Shown: one piece after another, positions 10,126-22,670 of the stretch
Layout: each line of letters opens with the position of its first letter
Numbering within the stretch: the stretch's first letter is position 1
Assembly (NCBI RefSeq): GCF_963855985.1
Contig: NC_087099.1
Location: 3,998,001 to 4,062,000, forward strand
Source of the DNA: Ostrinia nubilalis
Taxonomy: Eukaryota > Arthropoda > Insecta > Lepidoptera > Crambidae
Length of the DNA: 64,000 bases
Direction of reading: 5' to 3'
The notes under the pieces: generated by a model
The model's input: the letters and a program-made list of their open reading frames with translations, nothing else
Database searches by the model: none
Told to the model about the DNA's origin: nothing
Position numbers and translations under genes: made by a program

Positions 10126-12330
10126 CTGGAACAAATTATACTCCAGTTAATATGGTTCTGATAAGCTTTTGATTTTATTTGATTACACTACAACTTGTTT
10201 TTTTTTGTTTTTGGAAATGTAAAAGTTTTTTCTAAATGTTACCAGTAAACAAAATGGCGTAAACCGTTTGGTCGATAGAAAGGAAAATTTTTATTTCAAG
10301 ACCTTTGCTTTAAAAAAATCATGGCTTTCAATTTAAATTCGTCTTTGATAATAAGTCAAAAAAGAAATACTGAATTACAATAAGTCTGAAAGTGGTTAGT
10401 AAATCAAATCATCACCTGCTTGAGCCAATGGCGGCATAGTAGTCTTTTGGTTTTCCAATGTGTCTAGTTCTTGATTTGAGCCACTAACATTTGACATTCC
10501 CCATTACCAGAGTACTGGGGAGTAATCCTGGGTACTTAACCATTGCGAAAATACGGCATTTGGCGCCACTATTACAGCCGCTAGCGAGTAACGCTAGTGG
10601 CGCTAACTTTAGAGCACAAATACGATATCATCCATCTGTTTTACTTTATTTGGCTGGCTCGAATCAAAAGCATGACTATAATGAGCTAAACGTTAATACT
10701 TTGGTGTTTTACCTGTGTTTTCACATCCGTCGGTATGGGAGACGCATCCTTCGGCTCCTAGCGGCACAACATTACAACACGATCATGCAAACGTAATGGT
10801 ATGGTATGGTCACTACTTCAGTGGGGGCACACGCAAAACGGGAGAGGTTTTGGCAAATTTCACAAGTGTGTAACAAGAATTTGATCATTTTGACGTCTTT
10901 GGACATAAAAATACGGTCCATAATATAATATAAATACGGGAATCGCCAACAATCGAGAATTCACGTTTTCCATGAGTAACTTAATCATGTACGTATTATT
11001 TTAACAACCATGTATTATTATAGCGGTAAATTTTTAACGTTAATAATCTTGGACCCAATAGAGTACCCTGCGAGACTCCCAACTTTTTAGTTCAGGATAC
11101 CTTTTATATAGATTAACTTCAAAATTATACAGAACTTTTGACAAAACCTCTCCAAAAATTCCAACATTACTTTATCTGGGGTTACACAAACTCCCTTTCA
11201 ATACAACTATCGGGTAAATGTTATTCTAATTACTCAACAATTCACTACCGAGAAGAGATAATGGTAGTGTAATTTGGGTAAAGTGCCTACACAGAGGTTT
11301 TAGGAGAATACAAGAATTGATCCTTTACATACAAATTTGGTTTAAGACCATGCAAAGATTACATGTCAAGGGAGACATTATACGAAATACGGGAGCTTGT
11401 ATTACTCGATGTAGAAGCATGTTACATACCAACTGCAGGTTCATCCAATGATTATGTTTGAAAGCAAAATTAGGATATTATATTAATGTCAATGATACAT
11501 CGTTATCATCAAATAATTTAATTGCAACATTAGAGAGATTTGAATAACAAGAACTTAAGACGCATCTAGACAGACAAGTGAGAATCAAATCAAAACGAAA
11601 CAAAATCAAGAAATAAAAGACTAACATCGATCTAGGCACAACAAAAACCACCAAAGACACAGACAGATTCAACTTAAAAAAATAAAAGAAATCGACACAA
11701 TCCGCCTCAGGACCAATAGAAAACAAGCGTTTACAATATTTCAAAGTGTTCGCATATCCCTTACAACTTTAATAAAATTAAGTAATCCTTGTTTTTTTAA
11801 GAATTTGAGTTTGAATTTGTTTAAGAATATGAAAGAAAACATGCAAGTTTTCGATGCTGTTGGTTCTGAGGTAAACTATTGTATAGGACCGAAAAAATAT
11901 TTTACCAAAAGATTCAGAGAAGTCTAAATAATAGATGAAAACAATCGTAGCGACACACTCAGTAAACTAGCGGTGAATAGTATGAAGAAGAAGGAAATAA
12001 CAACCCTAAGGCTGATAGCCATATACGCAAGTATTCAGGATTGAAAACGACTGGACTTGGCACCAAAAGACACAAGACCGAATTTTGTACCGAAATACAA
12101 ACATACTCAAAACATTTTGAAATTCCTTACAACTTTAAAAACAGACTTGTCCTAAATTACGATTGATAAAGATCTACAAATTTTCCCAAAAATTCTAAGC
12201 GTATTTTTTCCAATTCCCTTTACTTCTAAGTACTTCTGTTACTAATAAATCTTTGCGTATCTGACTATCATCAATAACCACCCTCTATCTAATGTTGCAC
12301 ACAGAAAGCTCTTGAGAGCTAGATCCTCAC
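10126..12330. other. Intron without genes; one strong hairpin
   Basis: No exon or recognisable element with ends was found. A 9-bp perfect inverted repeat (GCGCCACTA at 10563-10571 and TAGTGGCGC at 10595-10603) forms a short hairpin. The open frames in this stretch look like chance. Confidence 0.5.
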
Positions 12331-12469
12331 CTTGATCGGTGGTAGATCTTTCGGCGGCAGCGCAAGCCGCGCGCCATTCCTGTAGTTCCGGGCTGGGGAT
12401 TAGGCCCGCGGAGCCGCCCGATGCGTCTTTCCTCGCTTGCCACCAGTGAGAGTCATCTTTGCTTATGAT
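12331..12469 (-). CDS. CASK: CASK exon: second half of SH3 domain
   Basis: The exon is 139 bp; acceptor TTTCCAG, donor CAAG|GTGAGG. It codes for [40 protein letters not shown] and a short linker. The WW pair and [12 protein letters not shown] are typical of the MAGUK SH3 domain. It starts at phase 0 and ends with one base of a split Val codon. Confidence 0.96.
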
Positions 12470-12610
12470 CTGGAAATTTGAGAAGAATTCCTCTATGAAT
12501 TTGCTTCCACACATTTAGCATAATGAACAAATAATGAAGAAATTGATAAATTCAAAGCACACACCAAAAATAATATAACTATATTTAATTTTAGAATACA
12601 CAATACAAAC

Positions 12611-12709
12611 CTGGAGGATGTCGCCGGTGTTAAAGGCGATACCAGCTTGGGCACACGGTATCAGCTCATCTTCCAGAGGATCATAATCAAACTGCGCTCT
12701 CACAAAGAT
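12611..12709 (-). CDS. CASK: CASK exon: first half of SH3 domain
   Basis: A 99-bp exon, phase 0 at both ends; acceptor CTTGCAG, donor CCAG|GTTTGT. It codes for [33 protein letters not shown]. The RAQFDYDP ... LIPC ... GDILQ pattern is the start of the CASK SH3 domain. The donor GTTTGT is weak compared with the other donors of this gene. Confidence 0.96.
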
Positions 12710-13509
12710 CTGCAAGGATAAATTTAGATTGAAGTACATGATGATGCAAGAGACAATGCTATCAGCCAGGTCGCATTTGAATTCAAAAGTTCAAGGGAAA
12801 AGGTATTGAAGAAACAAGAGATACCTTGATTGATTGTGGTCATAGTATTTTGAAGACTTGTAGGGAAGCAAATGCGACACGACTGAATAAAAACAAGCTG
12901 GAATGAAGTGGAGTGTAGCGATGTGTTGTGTTGATAAATGAGTATGTGAATGATAATACAAAAATGAGTTCGATAACACAAAAATGTAAATGAAGGGGTA
13001 ATGAAGCGATGGTAAAGAACAACAAGCGCACAGAAACGGAGGAGATCGTGGACCGCAGCCATGCCCGGATGGACAACAAAACACAACATAAAATGGGTAT
13101 ACAACATATTACGACAGTAGCAACGGGTCTGCTCTCGCTACTTACTAGCACGGGCGAAGGCTTAATCCGGAAAAGCTAGTTAGAACAAAAACAAAATTTT
13201 ATTTTCACTTTTTTATCACCACCAATCAGTTTATGCTTTATGGACAAGCATTTATGTGCGCTTGTCGACTTTCATTTTATTGTTTTATTTTTATTATTAA
13301 GAAGCAAGCGTTTGTTTTTTCTATTGAAGTTAACCACTGTTAGTAAACTAGGGTAAATCTCAAAAATGCTTCACTATTCTAGCAATCTTTTAGTAACAAT
13401 CTAATCTATTATCTACTGAAAGTCAAAACCACACCACAAACTACAAGGTTTTGGAATGTCTCAAAGAGTTTCTACAGATCAAAGCGTTGTCAAAATGTAA
13501 TTATTTACC
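12710..13509. other. Intron without genes
   Basis: AT-rich intron. Several overlapping minus-strand open frames at 12724-13151 have no family resemblance and biased composition, and are taken as chance. Confidence 0.5.
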
Positions 13510-13578
13510 TCACACGGTGGTGGAGCAGACCGGTAGGACGGGACGATCTTGAACGTCACCGAACCTCGAGCCTCACGC
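13510..13578 (-). CDS. CASK: CASK exon: end of PDZ domain and linker
   Basis: A 69-bp exon, phase 0 at both ends; acceptor TTTTCAG, donor GAG|GTAAAT. It codes for [23 protein letters not shown]. The [12 protein letters not shown] segment is the last PDZ strand of CASK. The linker to SH3 is short here compared with vertebrate CASK, where it carries a Ser-rich insert. Confidence 0.95.
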
Positions 13579-16500
13579 TGAAAATTACAGAAAAAAAAGA
13601 TTATAATAAGTTACAATAATAATTAAATAAAATAGTTTACTTGGATGACATCATAATTTATTCAGAAGAACCTAAGTACTAGAATACCATTAAAATTATT
13701 TAAAAAATGCGTTGTGATTCAAATATAAAACAATGTTCCAAGATGGCGGATGTCGAATGCCAAATTAAAACTCCTAACAATTTCTAATAGAAGCTACTAC
13801 GGCTTCTAAGATGTCTATCTCGATGATTTAATCGGCATTTTTGAGTACGTAATATCTCTAAATACTTGTTAAGGCTATTTGTCTAAAGCGCAACAAACTT
13901 GAATTTATTTGAAAATGGCGGACGAAGCAACAAGTTCCAAAGTGTGCACCTAAAATGGCGGACCTAGAGGCCTCTAACAGAGGCTTCTAACCCCCACCTC
14001 CCAACATTTCCCACCATTGCGCATGTCCTAGTATCCAGCAAAGGCTTCTAACAGAGGCTTCTAACCCCCACCTCCCAGCCGCGCCCAGAATCGCGCATGT
14101 GCATTACCTACTGCTTTTAAAATGGCGGCATATTTACAAACTCTTGCTACTAAAATGTCTAGACTTTACATCCATACAACAACGCGCATGTGCAGATTAT
14201 TCCAGGTGTAAGAGCTTTCAAAATGGCGGACGAGACGCCATTCCCGCCGCCACAACACAGCGCAACAAGTTGGCGCATGCGTGTTTTGCCTATCTCTAGT
14301 CTAGGAATCTAGACGAGGGCTAGTCTTCATCTCTACTGCGCATGTCTTTTGCAAAATGGCGGACGACACATCATTCCCGCCACAACACAGCGCAACAAGT
14401 TGGCGCATGCGTGTTTTGCCTATATCTAGTCTAGGATTCTAGACAAAGACTAGTCTTCATCTCTACTGCGCATGTCATAAGATGGCGGTCATCTACTTTC
14501 GGCTCCAACATAGCGCAACAAGTTCGCGCACGTGTTTGTACAACCCTCCATGCGTGTACAATACATATTCCAGAATGCATATTTCAGGTGCTTTCAAAAT
14601 GGCATCACAAATTTTCGCGACAGGAATCCTCAACCGCACGCCTATGAAACGTTACACTTCTAAGACACCATTAAAATACGGAATTGAATTGAATTTTAGG
14701 CACATCTTCCGTCACAGAATATTAGTAACTTCCGTCAACAACGTTCTCGTATTCTCAAAATATGCAATACAGATAGTTGAAAGTGCTTTTGAAATCGCGG
14801 CGTCGGTGGGGCTCACATATTTCCAAATGTTTGATAAGACTGCTTCAACTTCCAACAAAACTCAATTTCTCACAAAACACTTCACTAAATATTAGTAATT
14901 GAAAATGATTTAATATTCTAGACTTAGGAGTACCTAGGACAAATGCTAGACTTCATTCCTTGGGTGTACGTCCATTTCAATATGGCGGACAAGTACTGCC
15001 GGCAACAACAGTTCGCGCATCCAGCAAAGGCTTCTAACAGAGGCTTCTAACCCCCACCTCCCTACAGTTCCTACCATCGCGCATGTGCATTACAGAAAGT
15101 TCTAGATCAAAATGTTTTCAAGATGGATGCATCGATGCGCAACAGATTAAGAACATTTGAAACTGAAATTATTACGAATTTTACGCCCTAAGTGGCGGAT
15201 CACACACTAAAACACACGTTACATTTCCTATGATACCCAATCTTACACAAATCTATCACCGTTCTCAGCTAAAAATAACTGGATGGTATTGATCGGCAAG
15301 CTTTTACAGGTAACCTAGACTTCCATCTTCACTGCGCATTTTCAAAATGGTGGCATCAATTCCGATAATATTTACAACTTGCTACTAAAATGTCTGACTT
15401 TACAGCATCAACTTTCAACTTCCCACAAAATTATTTACCTGTCACACTTCGTCGTTGCCTCTCTAACTGATGTATCTGACATTTTTTTTCGAAACTGAGT
15501 TATCTACACCATCTTAATCAATTAAGCAAGACGAATCGATCTGTCTAATCGCCTGAACATTTTGCTCAATGTCAGTAACGTCAGTTAGAGAGGCAAGCGA
15601 CGACTTTTGTCTTTCACAAATAATGACTGATAATAATTTAATTTAAACAAAACTTTATAGCCTTTTTCTAGCCTAAGGACTAGTCTAGACTTCAATCTCT
15701 TACTCTTACAATATGGCGGTCTACTACTTCCGGCATCAACACAGCGCAACAAGTTCGCGCACTCTCACAACAACGCGCATGTGCAATACAGATGCAAGTT
15801 GTGCTTTCAAAATGGCTACCCAAAGGCTTCTAACAGAGGCTTCTAACCCCCACCTCCCTACCCCTCCCACAATTGCGCATGTGCAATCATGGCCCGGCAT
15901 CCGGATGCAGGTGTTTCCAAAATGGCGACCCAGCAGAGGCTTCTAACCCCCACCTCCTCGCGCAAGTGCAATACAGAAAGATCTAGATGAAAATGCTTTT
16001 AAAATGGCGGCATTAATGCGCAACAGACATTTGTAAACTCAGGCTACTAAAATGTCTGACTTTACAGTCGAAAATAGGCGCGACAGTAATCTATAAACCT
16101 AACTTCCCATTAAAAAGTAAAATCGCGCATATGCATGAAAGTTCTAGATGAAAATGCTTCCAATATGGCGGCAATATGAAATGCGCAACAGATGATTTAA
16201 ACATGTGCAACTGAAAATATCTACTTCGAGTTAGGACTAGACTAAGGCGCTCTAAAGACAGATAACGCTCTGAAACATTCGAGAAAATTCCAATTACTAC
16301 GCCCAATTCCCATACAAAGTTCTCAGTCTCACTGTTCCCAGCTAAAAATAACTTGGAAGGTATTGATCGGCAACCTTCAGGTAACCTAACCTTCACTTGA
16401 GTGGAATATCCCACGATCCTAGCTTATTGCGCATGTCTAGAGATAATAAGGGATATATTCGAAGTGGAATGTTGTTCAAAGCAAGAAGAACCAAAATTGA

Positions 16501-17109
16501 AATGATCATGATTCATATGAGATGGTACCTACATATCCACGATAGATGCTTCAGTGAAAAGCATGAGTCAGTGGGAAATTCAGTTGTGCAACAGACATTT
16601 CCAAAATGGCGGCTAGCATGACGCTTTCCCGGTACCGCGCCTCACCCCCTCCCCTCGCCACCTACCTCTCTAAAACTGCGCGTCCAATTTTAATGCATAG
16701 ATCGCACAAAGAAAAGTTATTGAAATCGCAGAAAAGGCACTAAAAGACATTAGCTCTGTTCAATTCGAGGTGAAATTGAAAAAAATCAATCACGGTAATA
16801 TTGAAATTATTACAAAATATTAATATTCGATTAATGCAATAGAAGCCCTATTGCGTAACAGGCCTTCACAAAATGGCGGACGGCCACACCCTGCCCCACA
16901 CCCTACCCCTCTAAAAGTACGCGTCCGAAATGATTGATCGATCGCACAAAGACGAGCAAAAAATACAGAAAATAGTTACAAGTTACAAGTAAAAATAAAA
17001 AAAAAACGAAACAAAGAAATTTGCAAAAATAACACAAACTATATAATTTTACCAAAAAAAAAATAAAAGAAAAGATAAAAAAACCGAAAATTTAAAAATA
17101 AATACTCAC
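13579..17109. repeat. Motif-dense intron block (ATGGCGG, GCGCATG and AGGCTTCTAAC repeats)
   Basis: The intron between the PDZ exons contains at least fifteen ATGGCG cores, mostly AAAATGGCGGAC-like (for example near 13743, 13915, 13956, 14119, 14220, 14355, 14985, 15711, 15990, 16163, 16606 and 16870). It also has many GCGCATG cores, and five or more blocks reading AGGCTTCTAACCCCCACCTCC (near 13978, 14046, 15028, 15827 and 15935). Longer direct repeats exist too: CAACACAGCGCAACAAGTTG blocks near 14250, 14382 and 15735, and AGCTAAAAATAACTGGA to GGTAACCTA near 15266 and 16340. No exon is visible. Confidence 0.75.
15450..15604. mobile_element. Small MITE with about 34-bp imperfect inverted ends
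   Basis: The left end (TCGTTGCCTCTCTAACTGAT, then GTATCTGACATT) pairs with the right end (AATGTCAGTAACGTCAGTTA, then GAGAGGCAAGCGACGAC). The core is about 90 bp and codes for nothing. Confidence 0.65.
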
Positions 17110-17274
17110 CAGCATACGCTGCAACTGTGCGACCGACTGGTTGGCGACTGGTGTCCCGTTGATCTCCCTGATCTCGTCACCGACGTGGAGCGTGGCTTGC
17201 CGGTGTATCATGCCCCCATGCATGATTCGGGCCACGATGCACCGGCCGTCGTCCGCGAGCTTGAGGGTGATGCC
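17110..17274 (-). CDS. CASK: CASK exon: PDZ domain
   Basis: A 165-bp exon, phase 0 at both ends; acceptor TTTCACAG, donor CTG|GTGAGT. It codes for [60 protein letters not shown] is the carboxylate-binding loop region, and MHGGMIHRQ and GDEIREING are the characteristic CASK PDZ segments. The domain binds C-terminal tails of membrane proteins such as neurexin and syndecan in known family members. Confidence 0.97.
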
Positions 17275-17397
17275 CTGTGAAAGACAAAGGAATTAGACAA
17301 ATTCTCAAAAAAAGAAAAAAGACAAAATTTAACAGTTGGAAAATGGCGGAAGTTTCAATTGAACTTACATTTCGGCCTGCAGTGTACCCCATTGTCT

Positions 17398-17775
17398 ACG
17401 TCTGGACTCGGCAGCACAGAAAACCGAGTTCGACGCAACTCCAGGGCTGAGGCAAGATGGTGAACCTCATTGGGAAAGGCTGAAAGCCTGAGAGCAAGGT
17501 GATAGTGCTCGAAAAGTGACGGTGTGTTAGCGGCGGCTAGGTGTTACAGCCAAAAGGAATCAGGGATCCAAACTAGGCCGGAGTGTCGGAGACACGTCTG
17601 GATCGGACCGTGAGCGCTAACACACTGCGCCCGGAGCCTCCGATATCTAGGGTCCCTAGAAAGCTGAAATCAATAAATCACACTGCAATTCGCAGACGCA
17701 AGATGCTTCGCTGCGATTCGTTGCATTCCCGACCGACGCATCTGGCTAGACCAGTCACAGGCCGGGAAATCTAGC
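17398..17775. ncRNA. Hairpin-rich, GC-richer segment: candidate structured RNA or LINE UTR
   Basis: At least eight stem-loops follow one another: CGTCTGGACTCGG with CCGAGTTCGACG (17399-17442), GGCT-GAA-AGCC, GAGCA with TGCTC, an 11-bp closing stem GTGTGTTAGCG with CGCTAACACAC (17522-17613) holding GATCCA with TGGATC and GTGTC-GGA-GACAC, CTAGG-GTC-CCTAG, TGCAA/CGCAG with CTGCG/TTGCA, and GCTAGA with TCTAGC. Stems were paired by eye. The segment is not coding in any frame. It could be the structured UTR of a site-specific LINE or a separate RNA; strand unknown. Confidence 0.4.
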
Positions 17776-19912
17776 AAGACTTAAACTGATATATGGTTTG
17801 GGGTGAGGGCTGTATTGAATTTTCCCCGGGCGAGACCTCGAACGTTCTCGATAACTGCGCAATTGAATACATAATTACAGATAGATGTTTATGATGGCGA
17901 TCTTTGTTTACGATGTTTTTTTATGGAAAATAGCCAAGAACTACTCGAAATGAGTACGAGAATGAGCTAATAGTGCTAATATGCAATAGGTATTGCTAAG
18001 AAAATTGAAGATTAGTGCGTTTTTTAGCCATTTTCGACAATCCTTTGTTCTCTAAAATCTTTAAAAGTGCAAATATTCATACACCTAAACTTATCTGTAC
18101 TATTAAACTGGCCATATTAATGATCCTAAGCACATTTAAGTACATAAAAACTACTTACTCATTTCTTACTGTGCTGTACCTACTTATGTACTTTTTATAA
18201 CAAACCAAAGTAATAATTAAGTAAGGAGGACTTAAATGGACCTTCAAGACAATTTTCTTAAGAAAGTCTTGTGGTCTTACTGATCTTACTTGGCAGTGGT
18301 GATCGCATAGCAACAGGTTACCCATAAGCCGGCTAACCCTGACTTACATATAAAAAGGCATTGTTTAGTTCAAGAGGGGAACTCTACATTACCATATCTT
18401 ACCCTCCTTATTCATAAAGGCATAAACCTTCATATAGGTATACGTATAACTAAAAATATGATTATAAATTATGATTTATCTGTGTGTCAATTTATTGGAT
18501 AGTATAGGTACTTTTGATAATACCTATTCGTGTTTTTAAAAGCGGGTCGCGTTGGGTGTTAGCCTTTCCGTGACAAAAGTAACAGCTGTAGTAAAAGCTA
18601 ATTTATTCATATTGTAACTAATAGATACACATGTTTTGTATGTAATATGTACAAAATATTTTATTTAAATATTTCTTCCCTTTAGCGTATTATATTTTAA
18701 CCACTGCACACTGTCTGCTCTCCAGATTGTCTGGAAAAGTTCGCTTTCTGACAATAATTACTTCCTAAATAAAATAGTACTATCGAAATTCTTGTTTCAT
18801 GTGTTCACACGGATAATAATTTTCCAAACCCTCCTGTAATTAATAATTTTATTTAAATGGACTCTACGTAATAAATATTGAAAAAGGCGCCACCGTACGA
18901 AAACAAGAGTAAACTTACAAAACGTAAGGAACCAACACTACAGCTAAGCAGCGCCATCTACTACCAATTTTGAAAGTTACGGCAACGACTCATAGAAGCT
19001 CTACCCTACATAGAGGGCGTATTGGGCTCTTGATTCGAAGTTGTATCAAAGCCACACAGATGGCGCTATTTTGGCAAAAATATAATAGCATCTTGCAAGA
19101 AAAAAAATGAAAATTATAGGAATTCTTTTAGTTACATACTGTATTTTATAAGAAAATTGGATTTTTATTTTACATTAATAGGCAAAATTCAGCTCAATTA
19201 ATTGCTTGACGGTGTTGCTACGCCTTAAGAACAACGCCATCTATTACCAGTTTCATAAACTACTCTAACATAGGCTGCCGCACAATTTATAAACGCAGTA
19301 AGTAACACGTGAACAGTTTCGAGAAAAACGCGATCAAAGTTGAAATTTTATTTTGGGGTGTCTACAATTAGTTACGCAAATATTTGTAAAAAAATATATA
19401 TGGGCTTATAGAGCTAAACTCAAAGTTTATTTTGATATGAGGTTTTTGTATTTTAATTAATATTTTGTATTTAAAATTATTAAAAAACTGTTTATGTTAT
19501 GGATTAACTAAGTTTTCGTTCGATACTTACTACCCATGAATGCAGTATGATTGTTCCTTACTGCGTTTATCAGTAGTTTACGTTACTTACGGTACATGTG
19601 TTAAATGATTGATTTAAATTTTAGTTCTTACAACGTAATATATGCGCCGTATCTTTACAACTTACTGCATTTATGAGTGGGAGTATGAATCAAAATAATT
19701 TATCAAAACTTTAAATGCGCAGTAATAATACAATTATACTGCGCTTATCATAAGCCAATAACGCTTTCATGTTGAACTTTCCCAAATGACCAAGGGGTAA
19801 ATGAAACAAGTATTACAAAATAATTGCTGAGATCGCTTGTTATTCAATCAAAAATTAAGATATGGCACCCACTTTTAGATCTTGAATATACCAATCTAAT
19901 AAAATAAAGACT
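17776..19912. other. Intron with dispersed short repeats
   Basis: AT-rich DNA. GCGCCATCT/AGATGGCGC motifs recur near 18950, 19060 and 19230. A motif like TACTGCGTTTATCAGTA recurs near 19290, 19555, 19667 and 19738, suggesting a decayed element. No exon was found. Confidence 0.5.
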
Positions 19913-19913
19913 C

Positions 19914-21060
19914 GGTCGTTCGTTTCAGCCGAAAGACCTCCACTGCTGGACAACGGCCTCCCCCAAGGATTTCCACAAAGACTGGTCCTGTGCCGCTCGC
20001 ATACAGGCACCTGACGCGACCTTCACCAGATCATCGGTCCACCTAGTGTGAGGCTTGCCCAAGCTGCGTCTTCCAGCTCATGGTCGCCACTCAAGAACTT
20101 TCCTGCCCCAGCGGCCATCAGACAACTTATAGTGTCTCCAACCTTCAGAGGAGTGGGTACAGCACGGCATTTGACATGATTTTTGTCTTGTCCATTAAAG
20201 ACCCATTTGTTGAGAGGCTCTATTGAGGCAATCGAGGATTGAGCTTAGATCCTCCACGTTCTCAGCTATGACTACGATATCGTCCGCGAATCAAAGATGG
20301 GTGATGTACTCGCTGATGATATTTATGCCCAATCCGCTCCAGTCCAGAAGCTTGAAAACATCTTCCAGAGTGGTAGTGAACAGTTTTAGAAATATGACAT
20401 CTCCCTGTCTGACCCCTCGCTGCAACTGAAGTCCTGATCCCGGAGACGGACTGACATTGTGGCCTATTCGTACAAGCCCTTCAACGATTATATCTATAGT
20501 AAATTTGGCACCGTTGGAGAGACTGTAGCTTGAAGAGAGAAGTCTTTCTCATAGACCACAAATGCCAGACAAAGTTGCTGATTATTCTCCTCAGTTTTCT
20601 GCCATAGATAAGTATGTGGTCTATCGTACTAAAGCCTTATCGGAAACCGATTTGTTCGGGAGGCTAGATGTCGCGTGAAACCATTCATGATGACTCTCAA
20701 AAACAGAATCAGAAGTGTGATGGGTATAAAATAAATTCTTCAACAAGGTTTTGTTGCCTTTTTTGAAGAAGAGTATCACCACACCTCTGTGCCATGCCGT
20801 AGGCGTTTTTCCCTCAAAGATGACTGAATCGAATAGCTTCTAAAGAGCCTTCAGTACCGGCGTTCCGCCTGATTTCAGAAGCTCAGCCGTGATTCCATCA
20901 TCGCCCGGTGCCTTGTTGTTTTTCAGCTGTTTGAGAGCCATTCTAATCTCGTACAGACACGTCCGGGATATCTTCGGTATAGTGTCGGGTCAATCTAGCT
21001 CTTGGGTCTTCGGCTAGATTTGTCATTTGGACAGGTTTTCAACTTCTTCCAATAACGTAA
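19914..21060 (-). pseudogene. RTE-type LINE, 5'-truncated reverse transcriptase pseudogene
   Basis: Read on the minus strand this is the C-terminal part of an RTE-clade element. Recognisable pieces are LQRGVRQGDV, the reverse transcriptase core FADDIVVIAENVEDLSSILD, and the tail GRWGRKVLEWRP ... RWTDDLVKV ... DQSLWKSLGEAVVQQWRSFG, ending in GAAC repeats at 19914-19926. In-frame stops (for example just before FADD) and shifts show it is dead. It is older than the copies at 3350 and 4081. Confidence 0.85.
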
Positions 21061-21329
21061 GAGTCAGCCACTGCGTTCATAACATGTTTGTAACATGTAG
21101 GACGTGCTGGCATTTTAATTCAAAGTCTTATTCATACCATACAGGTGGCGCTTTTTCCTGAGATCGCTAGATAGTGATATAACGCCAAGTTTTGCAGCTG
21201 TGAAACTAGTTAATTTTAACTGAAAGTTTACACTGTTTACATACAGGACCTCAGGAGGAGCGTCCATGTTCCCGCAAAGGAGGTTTATCAGAAAAATACA
21301 GAAAAAGGCAAAATTGGGAACGTAGGGTA

Positions 21330-22670
21330 ATTGCGCCGGTTTTCCGTCCAGCTCCTGTTTTCGTCCATTTAACCGACTTGCCACAAACAAATACGGAAAA
21401 TTAGAATACAAACCTAACTTTCCGTGCAAGTTTGGACTTGTTACAATCTATAATATCTAAGTAACAGTTCTGCCTGCATGAAAATGTAATTTGACAAGTA
21501 ATAACTCCAAAAAAATCTACGGAAGTTGCTGCTGCAGACAGGTGAATGGAAAACGTCGTCAAGTTAGAAAAAAAACGTGCCGGTAGGGAACTTTCATGAT
21601 ATGTTTAATTACTGTTTTAGCTACTTTACGTAATGTTTTCGGCACGTATGTCTAATTCATAGCATAAAAAATCTGTCATGCCCTGAGTGCCCAAGCAACT
21701 GCACTCAGGAGGATTTGATGAGTGCTACTGACAACGCCACTCTTGTGGCGGAGTTTTGGGCTGACACTGTGTAGGTTTGTTGTCGACACGAAAAGAAGAA
21801 GAAGCATAAAAAACACTATTTTAAGGGTTTATTAAAGTTTTTGTATAGAAATCTTAGATAATTAAGTGGACTAATACTAGCATAACAATTTTGCAAGATT
21901 TTGGTTTTCGTCCACGTGGACGGAAACCCTGACACCTAGTTAATATTTTTAATAAATTATTAAAAATATTAACTATTATTAATAATAATCATTTTACTTC
22001 AATGGACCTACAAAATACAATGTTTTTTCTTCCAATATGATCTTTATTGCTATTACATTAAACATTTTAGTTTACGTCCACTTTTTAACAGTGATAAACC
22101 CATAAAAACCGTTAAAAAGATGTGGACGAAAACAAAAAACAGCTTTAAACGTTGTTGTGTTTTCGTCCATGACGTCATGAGCAAGCACTGGGGTGGACGA
22201 AAACCAAAATTAGCTATTCCTGTAGATTAGTTTTCGTCCATTTATCCTTCGACCTATTGCAATATTTTCCTAAATTTAGGTAAGAAACTTATTTAAATCT
22301 TTTTGATATCATTTGAAAGCTAACAAAATTACCTTTCAAATGATATACCACAATCCATAGTTACTGTATTGTAGAATTGGTTTTAAGTTAATAATTCAGC
22401 TGCACCCTTTTTTCTACACAGTGGTCGAAAACTAGCGTACACTAGGACGAAAACTGATTTTTTTGGACGAAAACTAGTGAAATCGCCTCTTTTGCATAAA
22501 ATATTTTTTATAAAAAAACCCGTGGTATTTACTTATTGTCATATAATATTAACGTAAAGTAGACTATATAAGGACTAAAATGACATATGATACATATGAG
22601 TAAGTATTTTAAGATATTCATTTCACATCACAAAGTTGGCAACTCCGATAATTGGACGAAAACTAACGCA
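21330..22670. repeat. Iterated GTTTTCGTCCA motif block
   Basis: The 11-base motif TTTTCGTCCA and near variants occur about twelve times on both strands (near 21338, 21357, 21903, 21917, 22073, 22121, 22160, 22192, 22230, 22443, 22463 and 22655), some as palindromic pairs (TTTTCGTCCACGTGGACGGAAA). Spacing is irregular, so it is not a satellite. No gene is visible. Confidence 0.55.

Noticed and set aside
10491..10796. A 101-codon plus frame in a CASK intron
   Set aside because: Contains a palindrome and has no domain; probably a repeat fragment.
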